Shown piece by piece: positions 25,753 to 33,575 of a stretch of 64,000 bases of DNA (its first letter is position 1; each line of letters opens with the position of its first letter). Both the position numbers and the translations under genes were made by a program. Under the pieces are notes generated by a model that was not told the DNA's origin, did not search any database, and saw only the letters and a list, made by a program, of their open reading frames with translations. The stretch comes from Paracoccaceae bacterium (GTDB taxonomy: Bacteria; Pseudomonadota; Alphaproteobacteria; Rhodobacterales; Rhodobacteraceae), in contig JAIXPH010000030.1 of the NCBI GenBank assembly GCA_027486345.1, forward strand, positions 61,564 through 125,563. Direction: 5' to 3'.

Positions 25753-27089
25753 TCCCGCCGAAACCCACCCCGCGCCCGGACCGCGTGTCGCTGTGGCGCT
25801 ACCTGCGGCTGTTCCGCGCCGATATCCTCTCCGCCCAACCCGCCCGCCTCTATCGCGCGTGGATGGCAGAGTTTCGCACGCCCTTCTTTCGGTCCTACAT
25901 GTGCAACGACCCTGCGCTGGTGAACCGCGTGCTGGTCGAACGCCCCGACGATTTCCCCAAATCCGACCGTATCCGCGAGGGTCTCGCCCCGCTTCTGGGC
26001 AATTCGGTGTTTGTGACGAATGGCGAGGTGTGGAAACGCCAGCGCCGCATCATCGACCCCGCCTTCGAAGGCGGCCGCCTGCGCGACACTTTCCCCGCGA
26101 TCTGGGCGGCGGGAGAGGCCGCTGTCCAACGCCTGCCAGAAGGCGTGGTTGAGGTCGAAGAGGCGATGTCCCACGCCGCCGCCGATGTGATCTTTCGCAC
26201 GCTGTTTTCGATCCCCATCGAGGATGCTGTTGCAACCCGCGTGTTCCACGAATTCCGCGCCTATCAGCGCACCCAGCCCATCCTGAACCTTGCCGCCTTT
26301 TTGCCGCTGCCGCGCTGGGTCCCGCGCCTGCACCGCCGCGCGACCAAGGCCTCTGCCGCCATCATCCGCGACCTGATCCGCCGCCTCACCGAGGCCCGCG
26401 CCGCCCAGATTGCCGCAGGCACCGCGCCCGATGATCTGGCGACCAAGATCATGGTGACCCCGGACCCGGTGACCGGAGAGCGGTTCGGGACCGAGGAAAT
26501 GGTCGATCAGGTCGCCATCTTTTTCCTTGCGGGCCATGAAACCAGCGCGTCGGCCCTGTCTTGGGCGCTTTATCTGCTGGCCACCCACCCAGAGGTGCAA
26601 GAGCAAGTGGCCGCTGAGGCCGTCACGATGACCGCCGATTTCGCCAGCCTGTCGCGCCTGCGCCTGACCCGTGATGTCTTCCGCGAGGCGTTGCGGCTAT
26701 ACCCCCCCGTCCCGATGATGGTGCGCGAGAACACCTGCCCCGAGGTGATGCGCGACCGACCCGTCGCCCCCGGTGCGCAGATCGTGCTGTCGCCTTGGCA
26801 TCTGCACCGGCATGAGCGGGTTTGGGACAATCCTGACCACTTTGACCCCTCGCGATGGCAGACCGAGGCCTGTCGACACGCCGCGCGGGAGGCCTATATC
26901 CCCTTCTCCGCCGGTCCCCGCGTCTGCACTGGGGCAGGCTTTGCGATGGTCGAAGGGCCGCTCTTGCTGGCGCAACTCTGCCGCGCGTTCCGGTTTGAGG
27001 CGATTGCGGGCGATGTGCCGGTCCCGGTGGCGCATCTGACGGTGCGGGCGAAGGAGGGGATCAGGCTAAGGGTGGTGCGGCGGGAATAA
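25749..27089 (+). CDS. Cytochrome P450
   Basis: A 446-residue cytochrome P450. The I-helix oxygen-activation motif is FLAGHETSASALSW near residue 260, the ExxR is in DVFREALRLYPP near 315-325, and the heme-binding loop is FSAGPRVCTGAGFA with C393 as axial ligand. The sequence looks closer to the CYP4/CYP102-like branch (PVPMMVREN, HRHERVWDNPDHFDPSRW) than to CYP101-type enzymes. No redox partner adjoins it. Coupled to the upstream hydrolase by a four-base overlap. Confidence 0.93.
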   Translation: MIPPKPTPRPDRVSLWRYLRLFRADILSAQPARLYRAWMAEFRTPFFRSYMCNDPALVNRVLVERPDDFPKSDRIREGLAPLLGNSVFVTNGEVWKRQRRIIDPAFEGGRLRDTFPAIWAAGEAAVQRLPEGVVEVEEAMSHAAADVIFRTLFSIPIEDAVATRVFHEFRAYQRTQPILNLAAFLPLPRWVPRLHRRATKASAAIIRDLIRRLTEARAAQIAAGTAPDDLATKIMVTPDPVTGERFGTEEMVDQVAIFFLAGHETSASALSWALYLLATHPEVQEQVAAEAVTMTADFASLSRLRLTRDVFREALRLYPPVPMMVRENTCPEVMRDRPVAPGAQIVLSPWHLHRHERVWDNPDHFDPSRWQTEACRHAAREAYIPFSAGPRVCTGAGFAMVEGPLLLAQLCRAFRFEAIAGDVPVPVAHLTVRAKEGIRLRVVRRE

Positions 27090-27099
27090 CTCACCAAAC

Positions 27100-27215
27100 G
27101 CGCAACGAGTGGGATTGCCCCGATGCCCAAAGCATCGGGGCGCGGCCGTCCCGCCCCCCCGGGGCGGCCGCACGTATACGTGCAACCACCCCGGCGGGAC
27201 GACCGCGCCCCTTGG
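27100..27215 (-). repeat. Covarying double-hairpin repeat, copy 2 (inverted)
   Basis: Reverse complement of the element at 8708-8822, again between convergent gene ends (P450 and alcohol dehydrogenase). The tip GCACGTATACGTGC, the CCCCGATGC/GCATCGGGG hairpin, the CCAAGGGGCGCG edge and the TCGTTGCG tail are conserved. The stem changes to GTCCCGCC/GGCGGGAC and CGG/CCG, each change matched on the opposite arm. Confidence 0.85.
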
Positions 27216-27237
27216 CTGGCGTCACACGTCTTATACC

Positions 27238-28275
27238 CTACCCCGCGAAATCCCCGATCACGGCCACCCCCGGCGGCATCGGCGCGTCAAAGGCCCGCAA
27301 CTCGGCCGAGGCCCCCGACAGGGGCACCACCCGCGACACCAGCGCCGAGACATCCACGACGCCCCGCGTGATCAGGTCCAGAAGCGTGGGATACTTCCAC
27401 GCCGGCATCCCGCGCGTGCCGTAGAGCGCCAGTTGCTTCATATAGACCGCGTTCATGTTGATCTCCATCCGCGCGGTATGGCCCGTCGGCAAGCCAACCT
27501 GCACATGGCGGCCTAGTGGGCGCAGACATTCGATCGAGGCATTGGCCGTGGCCTCAATCCCCAGCGCCTCGATCGACACATGGGCCCCGCCCCCCGTCGC
27601 CTCGCGTATGGCCGCCGCCACGTCGCCCTGCCGCGCGTCAAAGGCGAACTCTGCCCCCAAGCCCAAGGCATGGCTCAGCTTTTCCGGCACCACATCCACC
27701 ACCACCACCCGCGCGCCCAAGGCCCGGCCCAGCAGCAGCGCCGACAGCCCGATCCCGCCCGTGCCATGCACCGCGAGCCATTCGCCCGCCCGCAGTTCCG
27801 CCCGCCCGGTTAAGGCATGCCAAGCGGTCGTCACCCGACACCCCAACCCCGCCGCCAGCACGGGCGAAATGCTTTCGGGCAACCGCGCCAGATTATGCGC
27901 GCGGGGAACTGAGATGTATTCGGCATAAGCCCCCGGTTCACCAAAGCCCGGCACACGCTGGCTTTGGCAGATCGTGGTCAGCCCTTGGCGGCATTCCGGG
28001 CAGGTGCCGCAGGACAGGATGAAGGGCGCGATCACGCGGTCGCCCACACGCCACGGCGACAGGGGGCCAGCCTCCACCACCTCGCCGCAATACTCATGGC
28101 CCGGAATGGCACCGGGTTTGACCTTGGGATGTTCGCCGACCCAGCCGTGCCAGTCCGACCGGCAGATGCCGCAGGCCAGCACCTTCAGCACGACGCCATC
28201 GGCTTCGCAGCCCGGATCGGCCACCGTCTCGATGCTCAGATCTTCGCGATAGGCTTTCAGGATGGCGGCGCGCAT
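27238..28275 (-). CDS. Zinc-dependent alcohol dehydrogenase
   Basis: A 345-residue medium-chain dehydrogenase. The catalytic zinc ligands lie in ACGICRSDWHG and GHEYCGEVVEAG. The structural zinc motif CGTCPECRQGLTTIC has four Cys. The Rossmann motif AVHGTGGIGLSALLLG binds NAD(P). Catalysis is oxidation of an alcohol or reduction of an aldehyde/ketone; the substrate is unknown. It may be transcribed alone and converges with the P450 gene across the repeat at 27100. Confidence 0.9.
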   Translation of the reverse strand: MRAAILKAYREDLSIETVADPGCEADGVVLKVLACGICRSDWHGWVGEHPKVKPGAIPGHEYCGEVVEAGPLSPWRVGDRVIAPFILSCGTCPECRQGLTTICQSQRVPGFGEPGAYAEYISVPRAHNLARLPESISPVLAAGLGCRVTTAWHALTGRAELRAGEWLAVHGTGGIGLSALLLGRALGARVVVVDVVPEKLSHALGLGAEFAFDARQGDVAAAIREATGGGAHVSIEALGIEATANASIECLRPLGRHVQVGLPTGHTARMEINMNAVYMKQLALYGTRGMPAWKYPTLLDLITRGVVDVSALVSRVVPLSGASAELRAFDAPMPPGVAVIGDFAG

Positions 28276-28336
28276 GGGGTTCTCCGGACGGTCAGACCGT
28301 CAGAAAACCAAACCGGCGCTGCCGGGTCTGAACCGG

Positions 28337-28358
28337 GGGCGACGTTGCAGCGTCGCCC
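28337..28358. other. Hairpin between purS and the alcohol dehydrogenase gene
   Basis: GGGCGACG (28337-28344) pairs with CGTCGCCC (28351-28358) around TTGCAG. It lies 10 bp past the purS stop on the minus strand. No T-tract is visible on either side, so it may be an attenuator or processing structure rather than an intrinsic terminator. Confidence 0.4.
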
Positions 28359-28367
28359 AAAGACCGG

Positions 28368-28607
28368 TCAGAGGATTTCGACGCGGTAGCTTTCGATCAC
28401 CGTATTGGCGAGCAGCTTTTCGCACATCGCCTTGACCGAGGTTTCTGCCTTGGCGGCATCGGTTTCGGCCAGATCCAGCTCGATCACCTTGCCCTGACGC
28501 ACCCCGTTCACGCCGGAAAAGCCCAAGCCGCCCAGCGCGTGCTGCACGGCAGCCCCCTGCGGGTCGAGAACGCCGTTCTTGAGCATGACAGTCACGCGCG
28601 CTTTCAT
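28368..28607 (-). CDS. purS: Phosphoribosylformylglycinamidine synthase subunit PurS
   Basis: A 79-residue small subunit of the three-part FGAM synthase (PurS-PurQ-PurL); it bridges PurQ and PurL. The family pattern KARVTVMLKNGVLDPQGAAVQHALGGLGFSGVNGVRQGKVIEL is clear. The ATG at 28607 is the family start; the frame extends 20 codons upstream into the spacer. It is 63 bp downstream of purC, on the same strand. Confidence 0.94.
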   Translation of the reverse strand: MKARVTVMLKNGVLDPQGAAVQHALGGLGFSGVNGVRQGKVIELDLAETDAAKAETSVKAMCEKLLANTVIESYRVEIL

Positions 28608-28670
28608 CTTGGCCTCCGGCTTTCGGTGTGGTGGCGCTGCCTTAGCGGGCCTGCCCCGCGGGGGCAAGCC

Positions 28671-29438
28671 TCAGTTGATCAACGTCGGTTTGGTGGCATG
28701 CGTCACGTTGGACGGCAGCACGCCCAGACGCCGCGCCAGTTCCTGATAGACATCCGCCATCGGCCCCGGCTCGCGCGGGACGCCATCGCGCTCCATCGCC
28801 TCGGTCGCGGTGCGCATGTCCCACAGGCGGCAACTGTCGGGGCTGATTTCATCGGCCACGATCAGGCGCATGAAGTCGCCTTCCCACACCCGGCCCACCT
28901 CGATGCGGAAATCGGCCAGACGGATGCCCACGCCCATCATCACGCCCGAAAGGAAGTCATTCACCCGCAGCGCCAGCGCCACGATGTCATCTAGATCCTG
29001 CTGGTTGGCCCAGCCGAAGGCGATGATGTGTTCCTCGGACACAAGGGGCGAACCCAGACGGTCGTCCTTGTAGTAGTATTCCACGATGGGACGCGGCAGC
29101 GGCGTGCCTTCGGGGATGCCCAGACGGGTAGAGATGTCCCCGGCGGCGAAATTCCGCACCACGACTTCCAGCGGCACGATCTCGGCCATCCGCACCAGTT
29201 GTTCGCGCATGTTCAGACGGCGGATGAAATGGGTGGGCACGCCCACCGAATTCAGCCCCGACATGAAGAATTCCGACAGGCGGTTGTTCAACACGCCCTT
29301 ACCCTCCACCGCCGCCGGAGACGGGACGGCGGGCGTCGGGGCGCTGTCATCCTTGAAATACTGGATCAGAGTGCCCGGTTCCGGTCCTTCATACAGGATC
29401 TTCGCCTTGCCCTCGTAAACCTTCTTGCGCCGTGCCAT
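28671..29438 (-). CDS. purC: SAICAR synthase (short bacterial form)
   Basis: A 255-residue phosphoribosylaminoimidazole-succinocarboxamide synthase that joins aspartate to CAIR in purine synthesis. Signatures: RRKKVYEGKAKILYEG at the start, GVPTHFIRRLNMREQLVRMAEIVPLEVVVRN, the VEYYYKDDRLGSPL segment, and LADFRIEVGR. Operon order purC-purS is usual in alphaproteobacteria. A second, longer SAICAR synthase is encoded at 55667, making this window carry two versions of the same reaction. Confidence 0.95.
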   Translation of the reverse strand: MARRKKVYEGKAKILYEGPEPGTLIQYFKDDSAPTPAVPSPAAVEGKGVLNNRLSEFFMSGLNSVGVPTHFIRRLNMREQLVRMAEIVPLEVVVRNFAAGDISTRLGIPEGTPLPRPIVEYYYKDDRLGSPLVSEEHIIAFGWANQQDLDDIVALALRVNDFLSGVMMGVGIRLADFRIEVGRVWEGDFMRLIVADEISPDSCRLWDMRTATEAMERDGVPREPGPMADVYQELARRLGVLPSNVTHATKPTLIN

Positions 29439-29656
29439 GAACTCTCCGCGACAAATGCAATCGGGGCGCTACCCGAGGTGCGCCCGCTGCTGCCTGCGGC
29501 TATAGAGCATGCGCCCCCCACCCGCAAGGCCGCGACCATCCCCCTGCGACACCCCTGCCCTGCCTGCGGACCGCCCAGCCCCTTGCAGCGCCTGTCTGGC
29601 ACGGGCATATGGGGACTTGACCCGTTCAACCCACCGTCCGCATTGGGGGCCCAGAC

Positions 29657-29971
29657 ATGACCACCTTCGACGACCGCGAAAGCGCTTTCGAAAACAAGTT
29701 CGCCCATGACGCCGAAATGCAATTCCGCGCCGAGGCCCGCCGCAACAAGCTTGCCGGACTCTGGGCGGCGGAACTTCTGGGCAAGTCGGGCGATGCCGCT
29801 GCCGAATACGCCCTGTCGGTCGTCCCGGCGGATCTCGAGGAAGCCGGGTCCGAGGATGTGGTCCGCAAACTCGCCGCCGATCTGGGTGACAAGGCCAGCG
29901 TGGATGTGATCCGCGCCAAACTGGCAGAACTGCTGCCGGTGGCCAAGGCACAACTGATGAGCGAAATCTGA
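29657..29971 (+). CDS. F1-ATPase inhibitor zeta subunit (DUF1476)
   Basis: A 104-residue protein of the DUF1476 family. In Paracoccus denitrificans this family was shown to be the zeta subunit, which blocks ATP hydrolysis by F1Fo-ATP synthase. The N-terminal inhibitory helix (TTFDDRESAFENKFAHDAEMQFRAEARRNKLAGLWAAE) and the four-helix body are conserved. It has no ATP synthase neighbour here, as is usual. A strong intrinsic terminator follows, so it is probably monocistronic. Confidence 0.9.
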   Translation: MTTFDDRESAFENKFAHDAEMQFRAEARRNKLAGLWAAELLGKSGDAAAEYALSVVPADLEEAGSEDVVRKLAADLGDKASVDVIRAKLAELLPVAKAQLMSEI

Positions 29972-29997
29972 CTCCATCGCAGATCGCCAGACCACAG

Positions 29998-30024
29998 AGG
30001 GCGTCCCGGTGGACGCCCTTTTTT
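29998..30024 (+). terminator. Rho-independent terminator after the zeta subunit gene
   Basis: AGGGCGTCC pairs with GGACGCCCT around CGGT and is followed by TTTTTT. It is the clearest intrinsic terminator of the window. Confidence 0.9.
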
Positions 30025-30133
30025 CATGGCGAACCTGAGCCGGATCGAACAAGATCATGCAGCAATTCGATTTGCCTGTTCTTGGCCCGCCATGGCAAGA
30101 CCGGCAGTGAACCGACATCAAGGGTGACTTTCC

Positions 30134-31150
30134 ATGTCCGACAACGCGCTTTCCCGTATGCTTGCCAGCCGTGACTGGATCATGGCGGACGGGGCCACCG
30201 GCACCAACCTGTTCAACATGGGCCTGTCCTCGGGCGAACCGCCGGAGCTGTGGAACGTCGATGAGCCCGGCAACATCCGCAAACTCTATGCGATGGCGGT
30301 CGAGGCCGGGTCGGACCTGTTCCTCACCAACACCTTCGGCGGCAATGCCGCGCGGTTGAAGCTGCACAACGCCCAAAGCCGCGTGCGCGAGTTGAACCGC
30401 GCCGGGGTGGAACTGGGCCGCGAGATCGCCGACAAGGCTGGTCGCCCCGTGATCGTCGCAGGTTCCGTCGGCCCGACCGGCGAGATCTTCGAACCCATGG
30501 GCACCATGACGCATGCCACGGCGGTGGAAATCTTCCACGAACAGATCGAGGGCATGAAGGACGGCGGCGTCGATGTCGTCTGGGTCGAAACCATCTCTGC
30601 CCCCGAAGAATACAAGGCCGCGGCGGAGGCCTGCCGTCTGGCGGGCGTCGCCTGGTGCGGCACCATGAGCTTTGACACGGCCGGGCGCACCATGATGGGC
30701 GTGACCTCGGCGGCGATGACCGACATGGTCGAGAAACTGCCCAACCCGCCCATCGCCTTTGGCGCCAATTGCGGGGTCGGCGCCTCCGACCTGCTGCGCA
30801 CCGTGCTGGGCTTTGTCGCGCAAGGGACCGAGCGTCCGATCATCGCCAAGGGCAATGCGGGCATCCCGAAATACCACGAGGGCCACATCCACTACGACGG
30901 CACGCCGGAATTGATGGCGGAATATGCGGTGCTGGCGCGCGATGCGGGTGTGCGGCTGATCGGCGGGTGCTGCGGCACCATGCCCACCCACCTGCGCGCC
31001 ATGCGCGACGCACTGGAATCGCGCCCCAAAGGCCCGCGCCCGACGCTGGACATGATCAGCGATGCGCTTGGCGGCTTCTCTTCCGCCTCGGACGGCACGG
31101 GCGACACCTCGGGCGACCCCAAGCGCGAACGCCGCGGGCGCCGGGGCTAA
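30134..31150 (+). CDS. bmt: Homocysteine S-methyltransferase (split methionine synthase, homocysteine-binding part)
   Basis: A 338-residue Pfam S-methyl_trans barrel, often labelled betaine-homocysteine methyltransferase. It equals the first domain of cobalamin-dependent MetH. The zinc ligands that activate homocysteine are C213 (GANCGVG), C279 and C280 (GGCCGT), all intact. ADGATGTNLF at the start and GSVGPTGEIFEPMG are typical. The corrinoid-binding protein at 32573 supplies the second MetH part. The methyltetrahydrofolate-binding part is not in the window. The last 30 residues are a Gly/Ser/Arg-rich tail. Confidence 0.85.
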   Translation: MSDNALSRMLASRDWIMADGATGTNLFNMGLSSGEPPELWNVDEPGNIRKLYAMAVEAGSDLFLTNTFGGNAARLKLHNAQSRVRELNRAGVELGREIADKAGRPVIVAGSVGPTGEIFEPMGTMTHATAVEIFHEQIEGMKDGGVDVVWVETISAPEEYKAAAEACRLAGVAWCGTMSFDTAGRTMMGVTSAAMTDMVEKLPNPPIAFGANCGVGASDLLRTVLGFVAQGTERPIIAKGNAGIPKYHEGHIHYDGTPELMAEYAVLARDAGVRLIGGCCGTMPTHLRAMRDALESRPKGPRPTLDMISDALGGFSSASDGTGDTSGDPKRERRGRRG

Positions 31151-31151
31151 C

Positions 31152-31225
31152 CCCTCTTCCCCGTTGCCCAAATATCCTGCGGGTGGGTCCGGGAGGGTGC
31201 AAAACCCTCCCGGGGCCAGCCACAG
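31152..31225 (+). repeat. AAATATCC/G-run dispersed repeat, copy 4
   Basis: CTTCCCCGTTGCCCAAATATCC-type head immediately after the bmt stop, then GGGTGGGTCC and a hairpin with GGGAGGGT and ACCCTCCC arms around GCAAA. The hairpin matches that of copy 2 at 12826. Confidence 0.8.
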
Positions 31226-31269
31226 GCGCGCCGCGCGCCGTCACGCACCCATAGCGCCCAAGGCGTCAC

Positions 31270-31317
31270 GCAAATTTCTGCGACAGAAATTTGCGCGAAG
31301 TCTGTCTCAGACTTCGC
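31270..31317 (+). repeat. Hairpin cluster with TG-NNN-CA tips (locus C, two hairpins)
   Basis: GCAAATTTCTG/CAGAAATTTGC around CGA (31270-31294) touches GCGAAGTCTG/CAGACTTCGC around TCT (31295-31317). Both are perfect and lie between the convergent ends of bmt and the radical SAM gene. Confidence 0.9.
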
Positions 31318-31328
31318 CGCCCCCGCCG

Positions 31329-32417
31329 TCAGAATAGCGACAACTGATCTCCCGCCCGCGCGGGCGGGATGAACAGATCGCAGCGCAGCGGCGGCATGTC
31401 CTTCTTCAACCCAGAGCGCGCCAGCGCCAGATCAAAGCGTTGGCGGATCAGGTCTGACCAGATGCCCTCCCCCCGCATGCGCTTGCCCCAATCGGCGCGG
31501 TAATCCGCCCCGCCGTGGCTGTCGCGCACCCGTGCCATCACCTTGGCCGCGCGCCCCGGCGCGTGGGTGGCCAGCCACTCCTGAAACAGGGGCGACACTT
31601 CCAAGGGCAGGCGCAACATAATCCAGCTCGCCGCCTGCGCGCCCGCCTCGGCCACGGCGGCAAGGATCGGATCGATCTCGGGGTCGGTCAGGCCGGGGAT
31701 CACCGGGGCCAGCATCGCGCGCACGGGAATTCCCGCATCCGACAGGCGACGGATCATCTGCAAGCGCCGCGCGGGGCTCGGCGCGCGAGGTTCCAGCGCG
31801 CGCGACAGGGCGGGGTCCAGCGTGGTTACGGAAATGCCCACCCGCAGCAAACCTTTGGCGGCCATCGGGGCCAGAAGGTCGATGTCGCGCTCGATCAACG
31901 TGCCTTTGGTGGTGATGGCCAGCGGGTGGTTGCAGGCCGAGAGCACGGCCAACACCTCCCGCATCAGGCGATGCTCGGCCTCCAGCGGCTGGTAAGGGTC
32001 GGTGTTGGTGCCGATGGCCACGGTCGCCGCCTTGTAGGATTTCGCCCGCAATTCCCCCACCAAGACCTCGGCAATCCCGGGGCGGGCGATCAGGCGGGTT
32101 TCGAAATCCAACCCAGGCGAGAGGTTCAGGTAGGCATGCGTCGGGCGCGCGAAGCAGTAGATGCAGCCGTGTTCGCAGCCGCGATAGGGATTGATCGACC
32201 GGTCAAACGGGATATCGGGCGAGCGGTTGTAGCTGAGCGCCGACCGCGGCCGTTCCAGCCGCACCTCGGTGCGGATCAGCCGCTCTTCCTCGACCATGTC
32301 CCAGCCATCATCGGCGGCGACGGTGACGCGCGGTTCGAACCGACCCGTCCCGTTCGACCCGGCCCCGCGGGCACGCACCCGCTGACCGGGCAAAAGGCTG
32401 TGATCCTTGTCCTGCAT
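31329..32417 (-). CDS. PA0069-family radical SAM protein
   Basis: A 362-residue radical SAM protein related to spore photoproduct lyase-like proteins. The cluster motif is CEHGCIYC (Cx3Cx2C) in NPYRGCEHGCIYCFARPTHAYLNLSPGLDFE. The TIM-barrel follows with AIGTNTDPYQPLEAEHRLMREVL and TTKGTLIERDIDLL. The family is widespread in proteobacteria; its reaction is not established as far as I know. It is inserted, on the opposite strand, between the two split-MetH genes and is divergent from the corrinoid protein gene. Confidence 0.9.
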   Translation of the reverse strand: MQDKDHSLLPGQRVRARGAGSNGTGRFEPRVTVAADDGWDMVEEERLIRTEVRLERPRSALSYNRSPDIPFDRSINPYRGCEHGCIYCFARPTHAYLNLSPGLDFETRLIARPGIAEVLVGELRAKSYKAATVAIGTNTDPYQPLEAEHRLMREVLAVLSACNHPLAITTKGTLIERDIDLLAPMAAKGLLRVGISVTTLDPALSRALEPRAPSPARRLQMIRRLSDAGIPVRAMLAPVIPGLTDPEIDPILAAVAEAGAQAASWIMLRLPLEVSPLFQEWLATHAPGRAAKVMARVRDSHGGADYRADWGKRMRGEGIWSDLIRQRFDLALARSGLKKDMPPLRCDLFIPPARAGDQLSLF

Positions 32418-32572
32418 CCGGGCACATTAGAACATTTCACGAACTCAGGCAAACCCCCAGCCTTTCGCGACCCCTTGCTGTCGGCTTTCATCCGGGGCAT
32501 GTCGGTATATGAAAAGTCCGCAGGACGCTTTCAGCCCATTGAGGGCCAACGCATACTTTGGGAGTGCCGGAT

Positions 32573-33271
32573 ATGGCCGACGACGACGAGATCATCCTCT
32601 CTGAACTCTCTGACGACGAACTCGTCCTTCAGATGCATGACGACCTGTACGACGGTCTCAAGGAAGAGATCGAAGAGGCCGTGAACATCCTGATCGAACG
32701 CGGCTGGACCCCTTATGACATCCTGACCAAGGCACTGGTCGCGGGCATGACCATCGTCGGCGCAGACTTCCGCGACGGCATCCTCTTCGTTCCCGAAGTG
32801 CTTCTGGCCGCCAACGCCATGAAGGCCGGGATGTTCATCCTCAAGCCGCTTCTGGTGGAAACCGGCGCGCCGCGCATGGGCAAGATGGTCATCGGCACCG
32901 TCAAAGGCGACATCCACGACATCGGCAAGAACCTTGTCGCCATGATGATGGAAGGCGCCGGATTCGAAGTGCTGGATCTGGGCATCAACAACTCGGTCGA
33001 AAAGTACCTTGAGGCGCTCGAGGCGGAAAAGCCCGATATCCTTGGCATGTCGGCCCTGCTGACCACGACCATGCCCTACATGAAGGTCGTGATCGACACG
33101 ATGAAGGAAAAGGGCCTGCGCGACGATTACATCGTTCTGGTCGGTGGCGCGCCGCTGAACGAGGAATTCGGCAAGGCCATCGGCGCCGATGCCTATTGCC
33201 GTGACGCCGCCGTGGCCGTGGAAACCGCCAAGCAGTTCGTGGCGCGCAAGCACAACCAACTGGGCGCCTGA
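32573..33271 (+). CDS. Corrinoid (B12)-binding methyltransferase protein, split methionine synthase part
   Basis: A 232-residue MtbC/MetH-type cobalamin protein. The helical cap domain covers 15-95 and the Rossmann B12 domain 105-232. The cobalt-ligand motif DxHxxG is D113-I-H115-D-I-G118 in GTVKGDIHDIGKN, followed by the SALLTTTMPYM and VGGAPLN motifs. It matches the two central modules of MetH and would carry the methyl group to the homocysteine enzyme at 30134. Start chosen at the ATG following GGGAGTGCCGGAT; an ATG five codons upstream is less likely. Confidence 0.9.
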   Translation: MADDDEIILSELSDDELVLQMHDDLYDGLKEEIEEAVNILIERGWTPYDILTKALVAGMTIVGADFRDGILFVPEVLLAANAMKAGMFILKPLLVETGAPRMGKMVIGTVKGDIHDIGKNLVAMMMEGAGFEVLDLGINNSVEKYLEALEAEKPDILGMSALLTTTMPYMKVVIDTMKEKGLRDDYIVLVGGAPLNEEFGKAIGADAYCRDAAVAVETAKQFVARKHNQLGA

Positions 33272-33292
33272 TCCTTTTGCCCGGATGAACCC

Positions 33293-33323
33293 GGCCCCGC
33301 CGCCCAGCGCGCGGGGCCTTTTT
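33293..33323 (+). terminator. Rho-independent terminator after the corrinoid protein gene
   Basis: GGCCCCGC (33293-33300) pairs with GCGGGGCC (33311-33318) and is followed by TTTTTC. It would partly or fully separate the corrinoid gene from the two genes downstream. Confidence 0.85.
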
Positions 33324-33419
33324 CTTTGCGCGACCGTTGGATCGACGGCGCTGCCTTTTGCCGCGTACCCTTGGATTCGCCGCCCCGACGCGCCAGATTG
33401 GACAGGAAAGGATGTGCCC

Positions 33420-33575
33420 ATGCCCCTGCCCCATTTTCTGCTCCTGACCGCCTTCGTCCTTGTCGCCGCCGGGCTGACGCTCGGCCTCGCCTTCTGGGCC
33501 GAGGTGCCGCTCGCCGCCTTCGCCCTGGCCGCGCTGAGCGCCAGTCTCGCGCTGGGGATGCGGCGGTGGATGTGA
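33420..33575 (+). CDS. Small two-helix membrane protein
   Basis: A 51-residue protein made almost entirely of two hydrophobic helices (FLLLTAFVLVAAGLTLGLAF and VPLAAFALAALSASLALG) ending in MRRWM, a positive-inside C-terminus. It starts after a GACAGGAAAGG ribosome site. Its TGA overlaps the GTG start of the DUF1638 gene (GTGA). I do not know a family for it. It could anchor or assist the DUF1638 protein, or be a leader whose translation couples expression. Confidence 0.6.
   Translation: MPLPHFLLLTAFVLVAAGLTLGLAFWAEVPLAAFALAALSASLALGMRRWM

Noticed and set aside
30025..30133. Possible SAM or SAH riboswitch before the homocysteine methyltransferase gene
   Set aside because: I searched by eye for the SAM-II, SAM/SAH and SAH consensus cores and did not find them; only a weak TTGCC/GGCAA pairing is visible.
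29366..31171. 601-codon antisense frame across bmt and the zeta subunit region
   Set aside because: It overlaps two well-supported genes, crosses an intrinsic terminator and has a low-complexity composition typical of shadow frames.
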